Source: Gemmatimonadota bacterium (GTDB lineage: Bacteria > Gemmatimonadota > Gemmatimonadetes > Gemmatimonadales > Gemmatimonadaceae). From it: a DNA stretch of 48,998 nucleotides. Location: NCBI GenBank assembly GCA_003136975.1, contig PLEG01000335.1, forward strand, positions 1 through 48,998, given 5' to 3'. Below the pieces are notes generated by a model that was not told where the DNA came from, did not search any database, and saw nothing but the letters and a program-made list of their open reading frames with translations. Of the stretch, positions 30,041 to 38,736 are shown one piece after another (the stretch's first letter is position 1; each line of letters starts with the position of its first letter). The position numbers were made by a program, and so were the translations under genes.

Positions 30041-30802
30041 ATGGCAAAAACGGTGACGTTTGTAGGGACCAAAGGCGGTACGATGAAAACCGCTTGCTCG
30101 CTATCGGTGGCTACTGTTCTGGCGCTGCAAGGCAAACGAGTAGCCTTGGTAGACTGTGATCCGCAAGGAAGCTCCACACGGTCGTCGGCAACACTGGAAG
30201 ACGACGGGGAAGGGGGTGTCCGCCCGATCCGCACAGGACGTGTCCCGGATGCGTTGACGGCCCCTCCGCATTTGGTTCCGCTTGCTCCAATCGAGGAGGC
30301 TGGCGGTGAACTCCTGCTGTACCGTGCTTCCATGTCACTCGCTGGTGCCACGACGGATCAGATTCGGGAACACATAGAGCGCGCCAAGCAGAACGTCGAT
30401 TATGTGGTGGTCGATACGATGCCTGTCATGGGTGCGCCGACCTTCGGAACGATATTGGCGGCTGATCTTGTAGTTGTTCCTACCGACACAAGTCACGATT
30501 CGAGAGAGCAGTTACCAGATACTCTCGAAGTTGTGCGCCAAGTCCGTCCCGACATACTCGTCCGAGTCGTGCTTACAAAAGCCGATGGACGTGAGCGGCT
30601 TACGCGCGAGGCGATCGCGGAGCTACAGAATGACTTCGCAAGGGAAGTGTACGGCGTCTCCATTCCAGTGAGCGCCGCGGCGAAAAACGCAGGTGCTGAA
30701 TTCGCACCGTCGGTACTTGTCTGTCAGGGCGAGAAGGTGGCCGATGCATACCATGCACTTGGAGCGTTAATCGCAAAAGATCTCGCGGGAGTTCGGCAAT
30801 GA
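30041..30802 (+). CDS. parA: ParA partition ATPase
   Basis: The 253-residue protein would bind DNA non-specifically in its ATP form and position plasmid copies with ParB. The deviant Walker A is KGGTMKT (residues 11-17) in TVTFVGTKGGTMKTACSLSV, followed by VALVDCDPQGSS (A') and VDYVVVDTMPVMG (Walker B). There is no N-terminal HTH, so it is a small (type Ib-like) ParA despite a large ParB partner. ATG 30041 has a GGGGTTGGA stretch before it. Its stop overlaps the parB start (ATGA). Confidence 0.92.
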   Translation: MAKTVTFVGTKGGTMKTACSLSVATVLALQGKRVALVDCDPQGSSTRSSATLEDDGEGGVRPIRTGRVPDALTAPPHLVPLAPIEEAGGELLLYRASMSLAGATTDQIREHIERAKQNVDYVVVDTMPVMGAPTFGTILAADLVVVPTDTSHDSREQLPDTLEVVRQVRPDILVRVVLTKADGRERLTREAIAELQNDFAREVYGVSIPVSAAAKNAGAEFAPSVLVCQGEKVADAYHALGALIAKDLAGVRQ

Positions 30803-32085
30803 GCAAGAAAGTCAGATTGTTTTCAGGAAGCAGCGTCTCTCTTAAACAATTAGACGCTGATCGTGGGAAGCAACGCCGCTTTGCAGATGTTGATCCGAGT
30901 TATGTCCAGACGGTAATTGGTACGGAACAGCGGACCAAGGAAATTGAGAAACGGGCTACGGAACTCATCGTCCCGACCAACTCGCCAAATGAGCCGCGTT
31001 TGGAATCCGGGATCGCGCGGCGGGATCCATACGTGAACTTCCCTCGTAGTACAGAGGGATTCGGGTTGAGGATGATACCCGTAGCCGAGGTGCGCGACAC
31101 ACCTGCGCAATCGCGCAAGTACTACGATCCGAAGTCGATAAACGAACTCGCCACAACGATCAAGCTTTCAGGTCTACAATTACCTGTGCGGGTTCGTGCC
31201 TTCGGACGGAACGGCACCGCGCCGTACCAGCTCGAGCATGGCGCCCGGCGTTCACGCGCTTTTCGTTTATTGGCCGACGATCCAGACACGCTCGTCAGCG
31301 AGAGGCATACACTTATACCGGCGATTGTTGACGACGCCGACGAAATATCAGATTCGCAAGCCGCGATCGTTACTGCAATGGAGAACGCGCAGCGAGAGGA
31401 TTTACGCCCATGGGAAAAAGCGAGGAATGTCTGCGATGTGCGGGATCGTCTCCGTGAGGACAATCAAGTCGCATACGACGAAATCGTCGGCATCATTTTT
31501 GGCACAGGGAAGGGGACAATTTCGGAGTATCGCCGGATAGGCGAAACTATTACGGAAGAAGTTCTCCGTGCGGCGGGAGCAACAATAGGGGATAGCGTTG
31601 AAATCGACTGGTCTCTAGTGCAGCAGCTCGATAAAGGACCGCTTCTTCGCGCGGCGAAGGCTCGTCCTGACAAGCGCGCAGAGGTATTAGCCAAACACGT
31701 TGAGACCCTACGCGGATCCAAGACCCGTCGCCCACGTGTGGTTATTCCCGGGGATCGTGACAACCCCAACTATACGTATCAGTCACTGCGCGACCCGGAT
31801 TCATTTCGAACGTTTCAGGTGAAGATCACAAAACCCGTCTCGCGCGAATCATACTCTCAGTCGGAAGGCAGGCGCTTTCTCGACATGGTGGAGCCACTCG
31901 TATCAGCTCTTACGGATATAGTGTCACCAGAGGCTGTTGTGTATCGACCGACATCACCAAACATGCCGGGGGCCTACCTCGTCATTAAAAAGGCACTCGC
32001 TGATCTGTCGACAAGTGAGCGACGCGACACGGTCCGCGAGCTGCGAGACCTATTGCGTGCTGTCGAGGCTGCCGGGTCTGCGTAA
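30799..32085 (+). CDS. parB: ParB centromere-binding protein
   Basis: The 428-residue protein should bind the palindromes upstream of parA, load as a CTP-dependent clamp and stimulate ParA. The N-terminal ParB domain shows QSRKYYDPKSINELATTIKL, the CTP-binding box as LEHGARRSRAFRLL (GERRxRA type), and ENAQREDLRPWEKARN (box III). A central HTH-containing part follows (IFGTGKGTISEYRRIGE, around residues 235-251). The C-terminal 130 residues are less conserved. The start overlaps parA by 4 nt, so the two are coupled. Confidence 0.92.
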   Translation: MSKKVRLFSGSSVSLKQLDADRGKQRRFADVDPSYVQTVIGTEQRTKEIEKRATELIVPTNSPNEPRLESGIARRDPYVNFPRSTEGFGLRMIPVAEVRDTPAQSRKYYDPKSINELATTIKLSGLQLPVRVRAFGRNGTAPYQLEHGARRSRAFRLLADDPDTLVSERHTLIPAIVDDADEISDSQAAIVTAMENAQREDLRPWEKARNVCDVRDRLREDNQVAYDEIVGIIFGTGKGTISEYRRIGETITEEVLRAAGATIGDSVEIDWSLVQQLDKGPLLRAAKARPDKRAEVLAKHVETLRGSKTRRPRVVIPGDRDNPNYTYQSLRDPDSFRTFQVKITKPVSRESYSQSEGRRFLDMVEPLVSALTDIVSPEAVVYRPTSPNMPGAYLVIKKALADLSTSERRDTVRELRDLLRAVEAAGSA

Positions 32086-32113
32086 ATTCAGCAGTTCTGG
32101 AGGTGGCGATGAA

Positions 32114-32143
32114 AGCGGGGGCGCCGAATCCGGAGCCCCCGCT
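32114..32143. terminator. Bidirectional terminator between parB and primase
   Basis: AGCGGGGGC pairs perfectly with GCCCCCGCT across a 12-nt loop, between the convergent parB and primase genes. T runs are short on both sides. Confidence 0.65.
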
Positions 32144-32147
32144 CCTG

Positions 32148-33464
32148 TTACGCTGCCTGCGACCCGTTTAACATCTCTTCAGGCGTGGTACCATACCAAC
32201 CGGCTGCAGCAGTTGCGCTTGCCTTCCTAACTTTCGGTGAAGATGCGGCGAGTACATAGTCACGAACATCATCAATGGCTCGCATTCTTTCTCGCAACGG
32301 AACACACGCAAGGTCATCACCGGTATGCATAGAGGAGGCGCGGTACACTACCTCGAGTGCATCGACACCGGAGTGTAAGAGCGCCTGGAGTGCAGACCCG
32401 CCATGAGTACGACCGTATGCGTCGGGATCATCCTCGCCCTTCGGAAAGGGTACAATACGAACCGAGAAGCCGGCGATCAACCCAACACGAGCCGCGGCAC
32501 GTGCGAGACGTCCTGCATCCTCGTCATAGGAAATAACCAGTCTGATTTCCGAGCGAGGCTTTTCTCCACGGGCGATAGCCGCAAGCAAAGCGGCCTGGGC
32601 GGGAGTGAACGCGGTACCGGATGATGCCACGACGTTCTTGACGTCAGACACTATGCACCGGAGTACCCCGAACTGGCCTTCGACGAGATAAACTGTGCGC
32701 GTCTTCGCAATCGTCGCCCGTGCTTGCCCGAGGCCGTACAGAGTTCGTCTTTTTTGCCAGAGTAGGGAAGCGCCAGTGTTGAGATACTTCGGTCTCTTGC
32801 CATCGTGGGAATCTTCCTGCATGGCGCGGCCGGTGAACGCGATCGTTGATACATCGCGACTGTCCGTGATGGGGAATAACAGTCGGTCCCGGAATCGGAC
32901 TGTAACAGTGCCGGCCGTACGCCCAGCTACAACCAGCCCGGCATCGATGAGAGCGTCACGCGATACGTACGCTTGCTTCATCGCGTCGAGGAAGCTTCGG
33001 GCATCAGCGGGTGCCAGGCCGATCATCTCAGCCTTTGCGCGATCGAGAGTAAAGCCACGATGGTCCCACCAGGCGCATGCATCTTCGTTGTTGATGAATT
33101 GAGTGTGATACCACTTCCTAGCGACGTCATTTGCGAGAGCGGCAGCACCACATCGCTCGATATAGCGTGACGCTTCATCGGCGGTTAGCGCACGAGATGC
33201 CAACCACGCGCTCGCATCATCCTCGGTGCGCCCATCTCGCGCCATGCAGTATTCGAGAACACCGCCGGCTCCGCCACACTCCTCACATCGGAACTCAACA
33301 TCGGTAGCGAAACAAGAAGCTGACTTGCAGTAAGGGCACTCAGTTTGGACCATGCCAGCCCGGTGCGCGGTTGTTTTCTCGGGCGGTAATAATGGACGCA
33401 GGGCGACCCTGGCGGCCAAATCAACGGTCAATACCGGGTCTAGTTGCGTGGATGCGTCGGTCAT
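32148..33464 (-). CDS. DnaG-type DNA primase
   Basis: The protein would synthesise RNA primers for plasmid or transferred-strand replication. Zinc-binding cysteines are C43 and C46 (CPYC) and C60 and C63 (CEEC). The catalytic part has RFRDRLLFPITD, TGRAM and PKYLNT, then a TOPRIM domain with YLVEGQFGVL (the conserved Glu) and VISYDEDAGRL (the Asp-x-Asp pair), and PKGEDDPDAY, all in the order of DnaG. At 438 residues it lacks the C-terminal helicase-binding domain of chromosomal DnaG. No ribosome binding site is obvious before ATG 33464. Confidence 0.9.
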   Translation of the reverse strand: MTDASTQLDPVLTVDLAARVALRPLLPPEKTTAHRAGMVQTECPYCKSASCFATDVEFRCEECGGAGGVLEYCMARDGRTEDDASAWLASRALTADEASRYIERCGAAALANDVARKWYHTQFINNEDACAWWDHRGFTLDRAKAEMIGLAPADARSFLDAMKQAYVSRDALIDAGLVVAGRTAGTVTVRFRDRLLFPITDSRDVSTIAFTGRAMQEDSHDGKRPKYLNTGASLLWQKRRTLYGLGQARATIAKTRTVYLVEGQFGVLRCIVSDVKNVVASSGTAFTPAQAALLAAIARGEKPRSEIRLVISYDEDAGRLARAAARVGLIAGFSVRIVPFPKGEDDPDAYGRTHGGSALQALLHSGVDALEVVYRASSMHTGDDLACVPLRERMRAIDDVRDYVLAASSPKVRKASATAAAGWYGTTPEEMLNGSQAA

Positions 33465-33554
33465 GTCAGAGAAATTGCAGGAATCAGAGTTGGCACGAAA
33501 TCGACGCCATGTAAAACATCATTTCATGTGTTAGCCAAATAATCAATTACTGAC

Positions 33555-34715
33555 TCACGGATGCATCGCAAGCGTTTGGTAGTAACGGTTGACCGCGAAA
33601 ATTCCAGCATATTGCGCGTAAACGAGCGCGACGACAAAAATTGATACAAAGAGTAGCATGTAATTCGGCAGAGCTGCAAGCAACTTCGCCAATGCCTTAT
33701 CTGCCTGACGTGTTTCGTGTCGCGCTGCTTTCTCAAGCATGTCTGCCATGAAGCCAGATCGTTCGCCGGCGCCTGCATAAGTGATTACGCGCCCCGGAAA
33801 TAGCTCTGAATCTCGAAGTACCTCTGTAACTGAGAATCCTTCTTGGATTCGCGGGCCAATCTCCTGATACCGCTCCGCCAACTCTTCGATCGGGACTGAT
33901 CGCGCAGCGAGTAGGAATGCCTCGGAGCTAGGCTTTTTGCTTCGCATCAGTCGCCCGGCGTGGCGTAGGAAGCGAGCACGAATGACACTCAGTGTGACAC
34001 GCTTCGTTACTGGTATTGTGAGGAGCATCTTGTTGAGCATCTGCTTGCCCTCGTAACTCTTGATGTAGCGTATCAGGCCTATGGTCAGGACGGCGAAAGC
34101 TGCGGACACGATGATCCAGTGCGCGCGGTATTCCTGGCTCATCCAGAGGAGGACCCTTGTACCAACTGGCATGAGGTCGGGAGCCTTCTCCATCAGGTCG
34201 CTAAATGTTGCCTCTTCCTTGGGAATCACGGCCGTAATCGTTGCGAGCAACGTCGCAAAGAACGCAACGAGCACAAACATTGGATACCTGGCTGCTTTAG
34301 CCACAGACTCCCAGAGCTCCGTGTCCTCGGTGAGATGTGCGGCAACCTCGTTCAGCGCCTCAGCCATTGCACCGCCCTCGGCCCCTACCGCGATCATCGC
34401 TGTGACCTCTGGACTGAACGTCCTGGGGAATCGACCCATCGCATCCGCCAAAGCGACACCATCGCGAATGTCTCGTGCCAATGTAAAGCAAACTTCCCGT
34501 GAGATCGGATCTTCTAAGCTGGCGGCGACAGAATCAAACGCCTCGTCTGGTGAAATACGCGAGGACCCGACCATGCTGGCGGCGGGCTCCAGAATCTCTA
34601 CGAGCCGCGACGGCGGAATATAGGTGAACTCTCCCACCTCAACCTGTTCATCCTGATTTCGGCTTTCCCCGAACGGGAATACACCGATAATTGCCGACTG
34701 GAGGGACATGCCCAC
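33555..34715 (-). CDS. GspF/PilC-type inner-membrane platform protein
   Basis: This family forms the inner-membrane platform of type IV pili and type II secretion. The first T2SF domain includes RDIRDGVALADAMGRFPRTF and MIAVGAEGGAMAEALNEVAA, a hydrophobic segment FVLVAFFATLLATITAVIP, a second segment WIIVSAAFAVLTIGLIRYI, and a second domain with RRFLRHAGRLMRS-like, GAGERSGFMADMLEKAARHE and the terminal segment NYMLLFVSIFVVALVYAQYA. The 386-residue length is usual. Start GTG 34715 has GAGG six bases upstream; ATG 34709 is an alternative. Box B lies 20 nt upstream. Confidence 0.88.
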   Translation of the reverse strand: MGMSLQSAIIGVFPFGESRNQDEQVEVGEFTYIPPSRLVEILEPAASMVGSSRISPDEAFDSVAASLEDPISREVCFTLARDIRDGVALADAMGRFPRTFSPEVTAMIAVGAEGGAMAEALNEVAAHLTEDTELWESVAKAARYPMFVLVAFFATLLATITAVIPKEEATFSDLMEKAPDLMPVGTRVLLWMSQEYRAHWIIVSAAFAVLTIGLIRYIKSYEGKQMLNKMLLTIPVTKRVTLSVIRARFLRHAGRLMRSKKPSSEAFLLAARSVPIEELAERYQEIGPRIQEGFSVTEVLRDSELFPGRVITYAGAGERSGFMADMLEKAARHETRQADKALAKLLAALPNYMLLFVSIFVVALVYAQYAGIFAVNRYYQTLAMHP

Positions 34716-34734
34716 GCGGACCTCGATTCTGATT

Positions 34735-34749
34735 AGTTGTCAGTCCTAC
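34735..34749 (-). promoter_or_regulatory. Pilus/transfer regulon box B
   Basis: GTAGGACTGACAACT on the minus strand, 20 bases before the GspF-like start. Confidence 0.7.
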
Positions 34750-34922
34750 GAATTGTGGAGACGACCGCGTTGTGGCCGGGCGTCCCTTGTACACGGTACA
34801 CGCAATGCACCGCTCACGAAAGCCCCATGATTGCGGTCCCCGTGCCAGGGATGTATCATGGATGCGATCGCGGATAATTAGTCTCGGTAGCTCCCTCCGG
34901 TACATTTACACTTCTGGGTTGT

Positions 34923-35141
34923 GTGGTGTCTGGCTGGGAGTGCCGATACTGTAAAGGCGCGGGAGCATTACGTGCGTTGGCAGGAACCTGCTCAGAGTGC
35001 CGAGCAGTTACGAAACTGAAGGAACAAAAACTCAATAGTTCGCTGCGTCATCAAGACTCCAGGGAAATCCTCTGGCGGGCTATTGGCGCATTCGGCTACA
35101 TCGTGGAGACTGACGGTGAACAGAGCGCCGACATCGAGTAA
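34923..35141 (+). CDS. Small zinc-ribbon protein (72 aa)
   Basis: The protein has CRYC (near residue 7) and CSEC (near 23), a CxxC/CxxC ribbon, followed by a basic helix KLKEQKLNSSLRHQDSREIL and an acidic tail. The start is one of two GTG codons at 34923 and 34926; the binding site is weak, so confidence is moderate. It overlaps the start of the exported protein gene by 26 nt and would be the first gene of the pilin operon. Confidence 0.5.
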   Translation: MVSGWECRYCKGAGALRALAGTCSECRAVTKLKEQKLNSSLRHQDSREILWRAIGAFGYIVETDGEQSADIE

Positions 35142-36633
35142 GACGTACCCGGTCGTCCTCCGAGAAGTGCTCTCCCGCAACGCGGCGATGCACTGCTGTG
35201 TTGCCGTGTCACTGATGCTCGCCCTAGCCGCTCCGATTGCGATGGCAAACGCGCAGAACGCACCAGTGGCCGTCGTCTTGAACGGAGAAGACGGAAAGTC
35301 GCTAGGCCTCGCTATACTCCAGCCCGCAGACGGAGTATCGCTTATGCTGCCTGCCTCTGCTTCCGTCATTCGCGTGGCTCCTGGGGCAGCGGAGGTCACA
35401 GCCCATGCCGTTCGATGGTCGGCGGGTCAAGTTGTAGGGGTCGATCGCCTCGTCGTCGTGATCCGCATCTCCGGCGCTCACATAGCTGAACAACATGTCG
35501 TGATCTCCAACGGTACTGATGTTCGTAGTGTCGTTCTCTCTGCCGCAGGAATCGCAGAGATGACCCAGAAACGAGTTGCATCACCGCCAGCATTTACTCC
35601 TGCGAGCAAGATTGGAGATCCGCTTCCCGGTGAGGGGTGGCTCTCAGTGGCGGCCTCCAGGTTCGGCGGATCGCCAATACCTCCAAGCGGGTCCTTAATT
35701 GCAGCCCCGGTCCCCATTAAGCACGAGACTCCTCAGTCACCGCCACGTACTCCTTTGCCGCCTCAGCCGGCAACTCCACAAGAGCCGAAGGCGACTGAGC
35801 GAATTCCTGTTTTCAATCTTGCTTCACGTCGCCAGCCAACTCCCGGAGATGGTCGACCAACACCGAACGGTATGGCAACCGTTGGCCACGCAGCCCCAAT
35901 CGCAATAGCTACCCACCCCGCTTCGAGCGACAGGCTGAATGAAACAAATTGGCACTTTGCCAGCTCGCTGGTTCACGATTCAGCGAAGGTAAACTCAGCC
36001 CCGGTGATCGAGCAGGGTACGACTGCGGTTCGCCTATCGTCTGCAACGCATATCCCACAGGTAGCTTCTGAACCAGACCCTCAAGGCAGAGTCTATTCAA
36101 TCGGAGATCTTTTTACCTCGACTGGATTTCCAGCGCCCACGAGGATCACTCGTGTCGCCGATGATAAAACCATCGCAGACGCTTGGACCGAGTCAAGGCA
36201 GCCTGCGGGGCCAGCACCGCTAGGCGTTACCGTAGCTGCTACGCGAGCAACGGGATCGCAGGGAGCGAATGTAACTGGGGGAGAGGTCAGCATTGACCAC
36301 CCGTTGAATGAATCCGCTTCGTTGGGTGTGAGTATTGGTGCGTTGTCGGCTAGCAGTCGTACAAGGGATAACCAGTACGCTACAGCGGGGATTCGTGTCG
36401 CGCCGAACGGGGCGGGACGGTCAGTTCTGTCGCCCTTCCTTTCCGTAGCTCTCGGAGTGACCAAACGATCTGGCTTCACTGGAACCCGATTCGCAGTCGA
36501 TGGCGGGATCCAGATACCCGTTGGCCAGCGCGCGATGATGGAGGTAGGCCTCCAGGATTCCGGTGGTCCTCAGCAAAGATCCACCGCGATGGTGCATGTG
36601 GGCTTGCGGGCGTTGTTTGGGATGCATTCATGA
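35116..36633 (+). CDS. Exported protein with disordered centre and beta-rich C terminus (505 aa)
   Basis: The start is GTG 35116, seven bases after GGAG. A signal peptide is clear (hydrophobic VAVSLMLALAAPIAMANAQ around residues 30-47). A beta-rich part follows, then a Pro/Thr-rich linker (about residues 175-280). The last 180 residues have alternating strands (PLGVTVAATRATG, SLGVSIGALSASS, FLSVALGVTK, MVHVGLRALFGMHS) like an outer-membrane or secreted beta structure. It heads the prepilin operon and could be a periplasmic or outer-membrane part of the pilus. It is not a recognisable secretin. Confidence 0.65.
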   Translation: MNRAPTSSKTYPVVLREVLSRNAAMHCCVAVSLMLALAAPIAMANAQNAPVAVVLNGEDGKSLGLAILQPADGVSLMLPASASVIRVAPGAAEVTAHAVRWSAGQVVGVDRLVVVIRISGAHIAEQHVVISNGTDVRSVVLSAAGIAEMTQKRVASPPAFTPASKIGDPLPGEGWLSVAASRFGGSPIPPSGSLIAAPVPIKHETPQSPPRTPLPPQPATPQEPKATERIPVFNLASRRQPTPGDGRPTPNGMATVGHAAPIAIATHPASSDRLNETNWHFASSLVHDSAKVNSAPVIEQGTTAVRLSSATHIPQVASEPDPQGRVYSIGDLFTSTGFPAPTRITRVADDKTIADAWTESRQPAGPAPLGVTVAATRATGSQGANVTGGEVSIDHPLNESASLGVSIGALSASSRTRDNQYATAGIRVAPNGAGRSVLSPFLSVALGVTKRSGFTGTRFAVDGGIQIPVGQRAMMEVGLQDSGGPQQRSTAMVHVGLRALFGMHS

Positions 36634-37151
36634 CGGCCGGCCCTCGTACTCTTGTGGGGGCGTACGCCGACTCGCGTCGGGGCTGTATTCGTCATATGCA
36701 GCAGATCCCATTGTCCAGGTCTTCAACACGGCGCGCACCATTCAATCGTGGACGGCGAGGCGTCGCACTCATCGATACTCTCGCCGCGTGCGTGTTGCTC
36801 CTACTCGTATTCGCGATGGCGTCGGGGCATCTCGCCGAATGGTCAAAGCGCGTAGCTGATGCGCGTTCAGCTCTTGTGCAAATGGAAACCCCGCGTCGCG
36901 TTGTGGCTGCTTTTGCGGAGACATCGAGTGCGAGTTTCTTCCCGACTGGAACTCAAGCAACGACGTTTGACTCGGTTACTGCCACCTACACACGCATTGC
37001 CAACCCGAACACGGCGCGCATACCACGTTACGAAATAATCGTAGCGGACGCTCGACCGGACGCAGCGATACGTCCTGACACATTCCAGATTGACTTCAAT
37101 CCCTATTTGATGTCCGTCACTGGGTTCGACCAAGGGGATACCCGACCATGA
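36630..37151 (+). CDS. Minor prepilin-like protein (173 aa)
   Basis: ATG 36630 overlaps the upstream stop (ATGA). After a long basic leader of 44 residues comes a prepilin-type site RRG/VALIDTLAACVLLLLVFA: cleavage after Gly 44 gives V-A-L-I-D, with Asp at position 5 in place of the usual Glu. The segment continues as a hydrophobic alpha-helix and a beta-rich globular part. It is probably a minor pilin. ATG 36696 is an alternative start giving a 22-residue leader. Confidence 0.72.
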   Translation: MTAGPRTLVGAYADSRRGCIRHMQQIPLSRSSTRRAPFNRGRRGVALIDTLAACVLLLLVFAMASGHLAEWSKRVADARSALVQMETPRRVVAAFAETSSASFFPTGTQATTFDSVTATYTRIANPNTARIPRYEIIVADARPDAAIRPDTFQIDFNPYLMSVTGFDQGDTRP

Positions 37152-38314
37152 CGCGGACGCGAGTGAACTCAACTTCCGGTCTACGAAACCATTCCGGTTT
37201 TCGCAACCGCCGCGGCTCTGCGATCGTTATCGCGATCCTCATGGCCGCAATCATCGCGCTTCTGACTATCTCAGCAGAAGTGTCCTCTGGTACACCACTT
37301 CGCGCACCAGTGAGTGCAAAACAGGCTGTCAGAGTTGACGCTGCGGCCGCGAGTGCAGTCGGGCTAGCCGTCGATGAATGGCCGGTCGCGTGGAGGCATT
37401 TAGCGATCGGCTCAAGCGATACTCGGACCTACTCGTTCGAGTCGTTAACTGAAGGACCAGTTACCAGTACGGTGACAGCTACTAGGGAGTCGAACACTTC
37501 TTTTCGGTTCACGGCTTCAGCTACTTCGCCAACCGCATCAGCCTCCAGGAGTGTTCATGGGGAGATACCACTGCTTCAATTCCCCTGGGACGCACCAATA
37601 GTAACGGTCGGAAAGGTTGCGCTGTACAACGGATTCAATCTCAATGGGAATGACGTACCATTTTGGGGTTCGACATTTGGATGCCCAGGTGCAGAGCCAA
37701 CTAGCCCAGGCGTTTACGTCGCGAACCGTAGTCAGATCATCCGTGACGACAGCACGACTTGGTACGGCTCACCCACACCGATGGTGGCGGTGAACGCGGC
37801 CTTAACGGCCGCGAATCTCTCGCAGTATGGCGGCGCCAACGTTCAGTCGTTGATTGCGCATGCGAACCTCGTTTACCCACCCGGCACAACAATTACGCCG
37901 GCACCCAATCCGGTCACAGACGGTCCGAATAGTTGTGCAGGATGGGGCGATCAGGCAGGTCAAAACAAGGGATGTCAGGAATACATCCCGGTTATTTATG
38001 CACAGGGGCCACTCACGATCGATGGTGGCTTCGGAGTCGGCATCATTGTAGCAGACGGCTCAGTGACGCTCCAGAACAGTGCGTTCTTCGGTGGCATCAT
38101 CATTGTCCGATCCGGCTCGCTTACTGTGACAGGCGCAAGTCGTGTATACGGGAGTGTGTTCGGCCTCGACCCCAATGGCACCTTCTCCTTTGTCTCCGGG
38201 TGGGCCATTCACTCAAGTTGTGCGGTGAGTCGCATCTCGTATTCCCGACAACTCTCCAGGCCCGTGCTGAGCACTACGCTCGCAGATCTGTTCCAAGGGA
38301 GAGACAATAGATGA
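37148..38314 (+). CDS. PilX/GspK-like pilus assembly protein (388 aa)
   Basis: ATG 37148 overlaps the upstream stop. The N terminus has a prepilin-like site RRG/SAIVIAILMAAIIALLTIS (Gly 23) without the position-5 Glu, a feature of PilX/GspK-type minor pilins. The C-terminal region is Gly/Val/Ser-rich with a short repeated-strand section (GVGIIVADGSVTLQNSAFFG, GIIIVRSGSLTVTGASRVYG) resembling a small beta-helix. It is one of four consecutive prepilin-type genes. Confidence 0.68.
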   Translation: MTRTRVNSTSGLRNHSGFRNRRGSAIVIAILMAAIIALLTISAEVSSGTPLRAPVSAKQAVRVDAAAASAVGLAVDEWPVAWRHLAIGSSDTRTYSFESLTEGPVTSTVTATRESNTSFRFTASATSPTASASRSVHGEIPLLQFPWDAPIVTVGKVALYNGFNLNGNDVPFWGSTFGCPGAEPTSPGVYVANRSQIIRDDSTTWYGSPTPMVAVNAALTAANLSQYGGANVQSLIAHANLVYPPGTTITPAPNPVTDGPNSCAGWGDQAGQNKGCQEYIPVIYAQGPLTIDGGFGVGIIVADGSVTLQNSAFFGGIIIVRSGSLTVTGASRVYGSVFGLDPNGTFSFVSGWAIHSSCAVSRISYSRQLSRPVLSTTLADLFQGRDNR

Positions 38315-38736
38315 TGACGATCAAACATCCTCGCGATGGGTTTACGCTCATTGAAGTTCTCATCGTCCTCGTTGTCATGGCAGGCATTGCCGCATTCCTG
38401 ACAACTGGTAATCAGTCCCTCCGCTCTGCCGCTACAGAGCGCGAGGCGATCCACGTCGTTCAATCCGTGGTTACGTCAAGTCAAGTCGTTGCCCGAAAAT
38501 ACACGGCGTCCGTAGTAACTGTGAAACTCCAGCAAGGGCACGCCTGGGTTGAACAGGACGGGACGATGCTCACGCCGTATTACGAAACATTTCCCCCCTC
38601 CATAACAGCGGCCAATGTTTCGGCGCAGGTCTACTCTGATGGAACGTTGGATTCGAATCTTAGCACCACCCTCACAACTCCAGAGGTGACGTATGCACTC
38701 ACAATCGATCGCAGTGGCACTGTCCGTGTTCAGTAA
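38311..38736 (+). CDS. Type IV prepilin-like protein (141 aa)
   Basis: A canonical prepilin N terminus: short leader ending in Gly 10, then FTLIEVLIVLVVMAGIAAFL with Glu 5 of the mature protein. The remaining 110 residues are beta-rich (ASVVTVKLQQGHAWVEQDGT) and could be a minor or major pilin. ATG 38311 overlaps the upstream stop (ATGA). The next gene starts 44 nt before its end. Confidence 0.85.
   Translation: MMTIKHPRDGFTLIEVLIVLVVMAGIAAFLTTGNQSLRSAATEREAIHVVQSVVTSSQVVARKYTASVVTVKLQQGHAWVEQDGTMLTPYYETFPPSITAANVSAQVYSDGTLDSNLSTTLTTPEVTYALTIDRSGTVRVQ

Noticed and set aside
34862-34872. Another leader box (CGCGATCGCAT) near the GspF-like gene
   Set aside because: Only partial match, no clear adjacent hairpin, and over 140 nt from the start codon.
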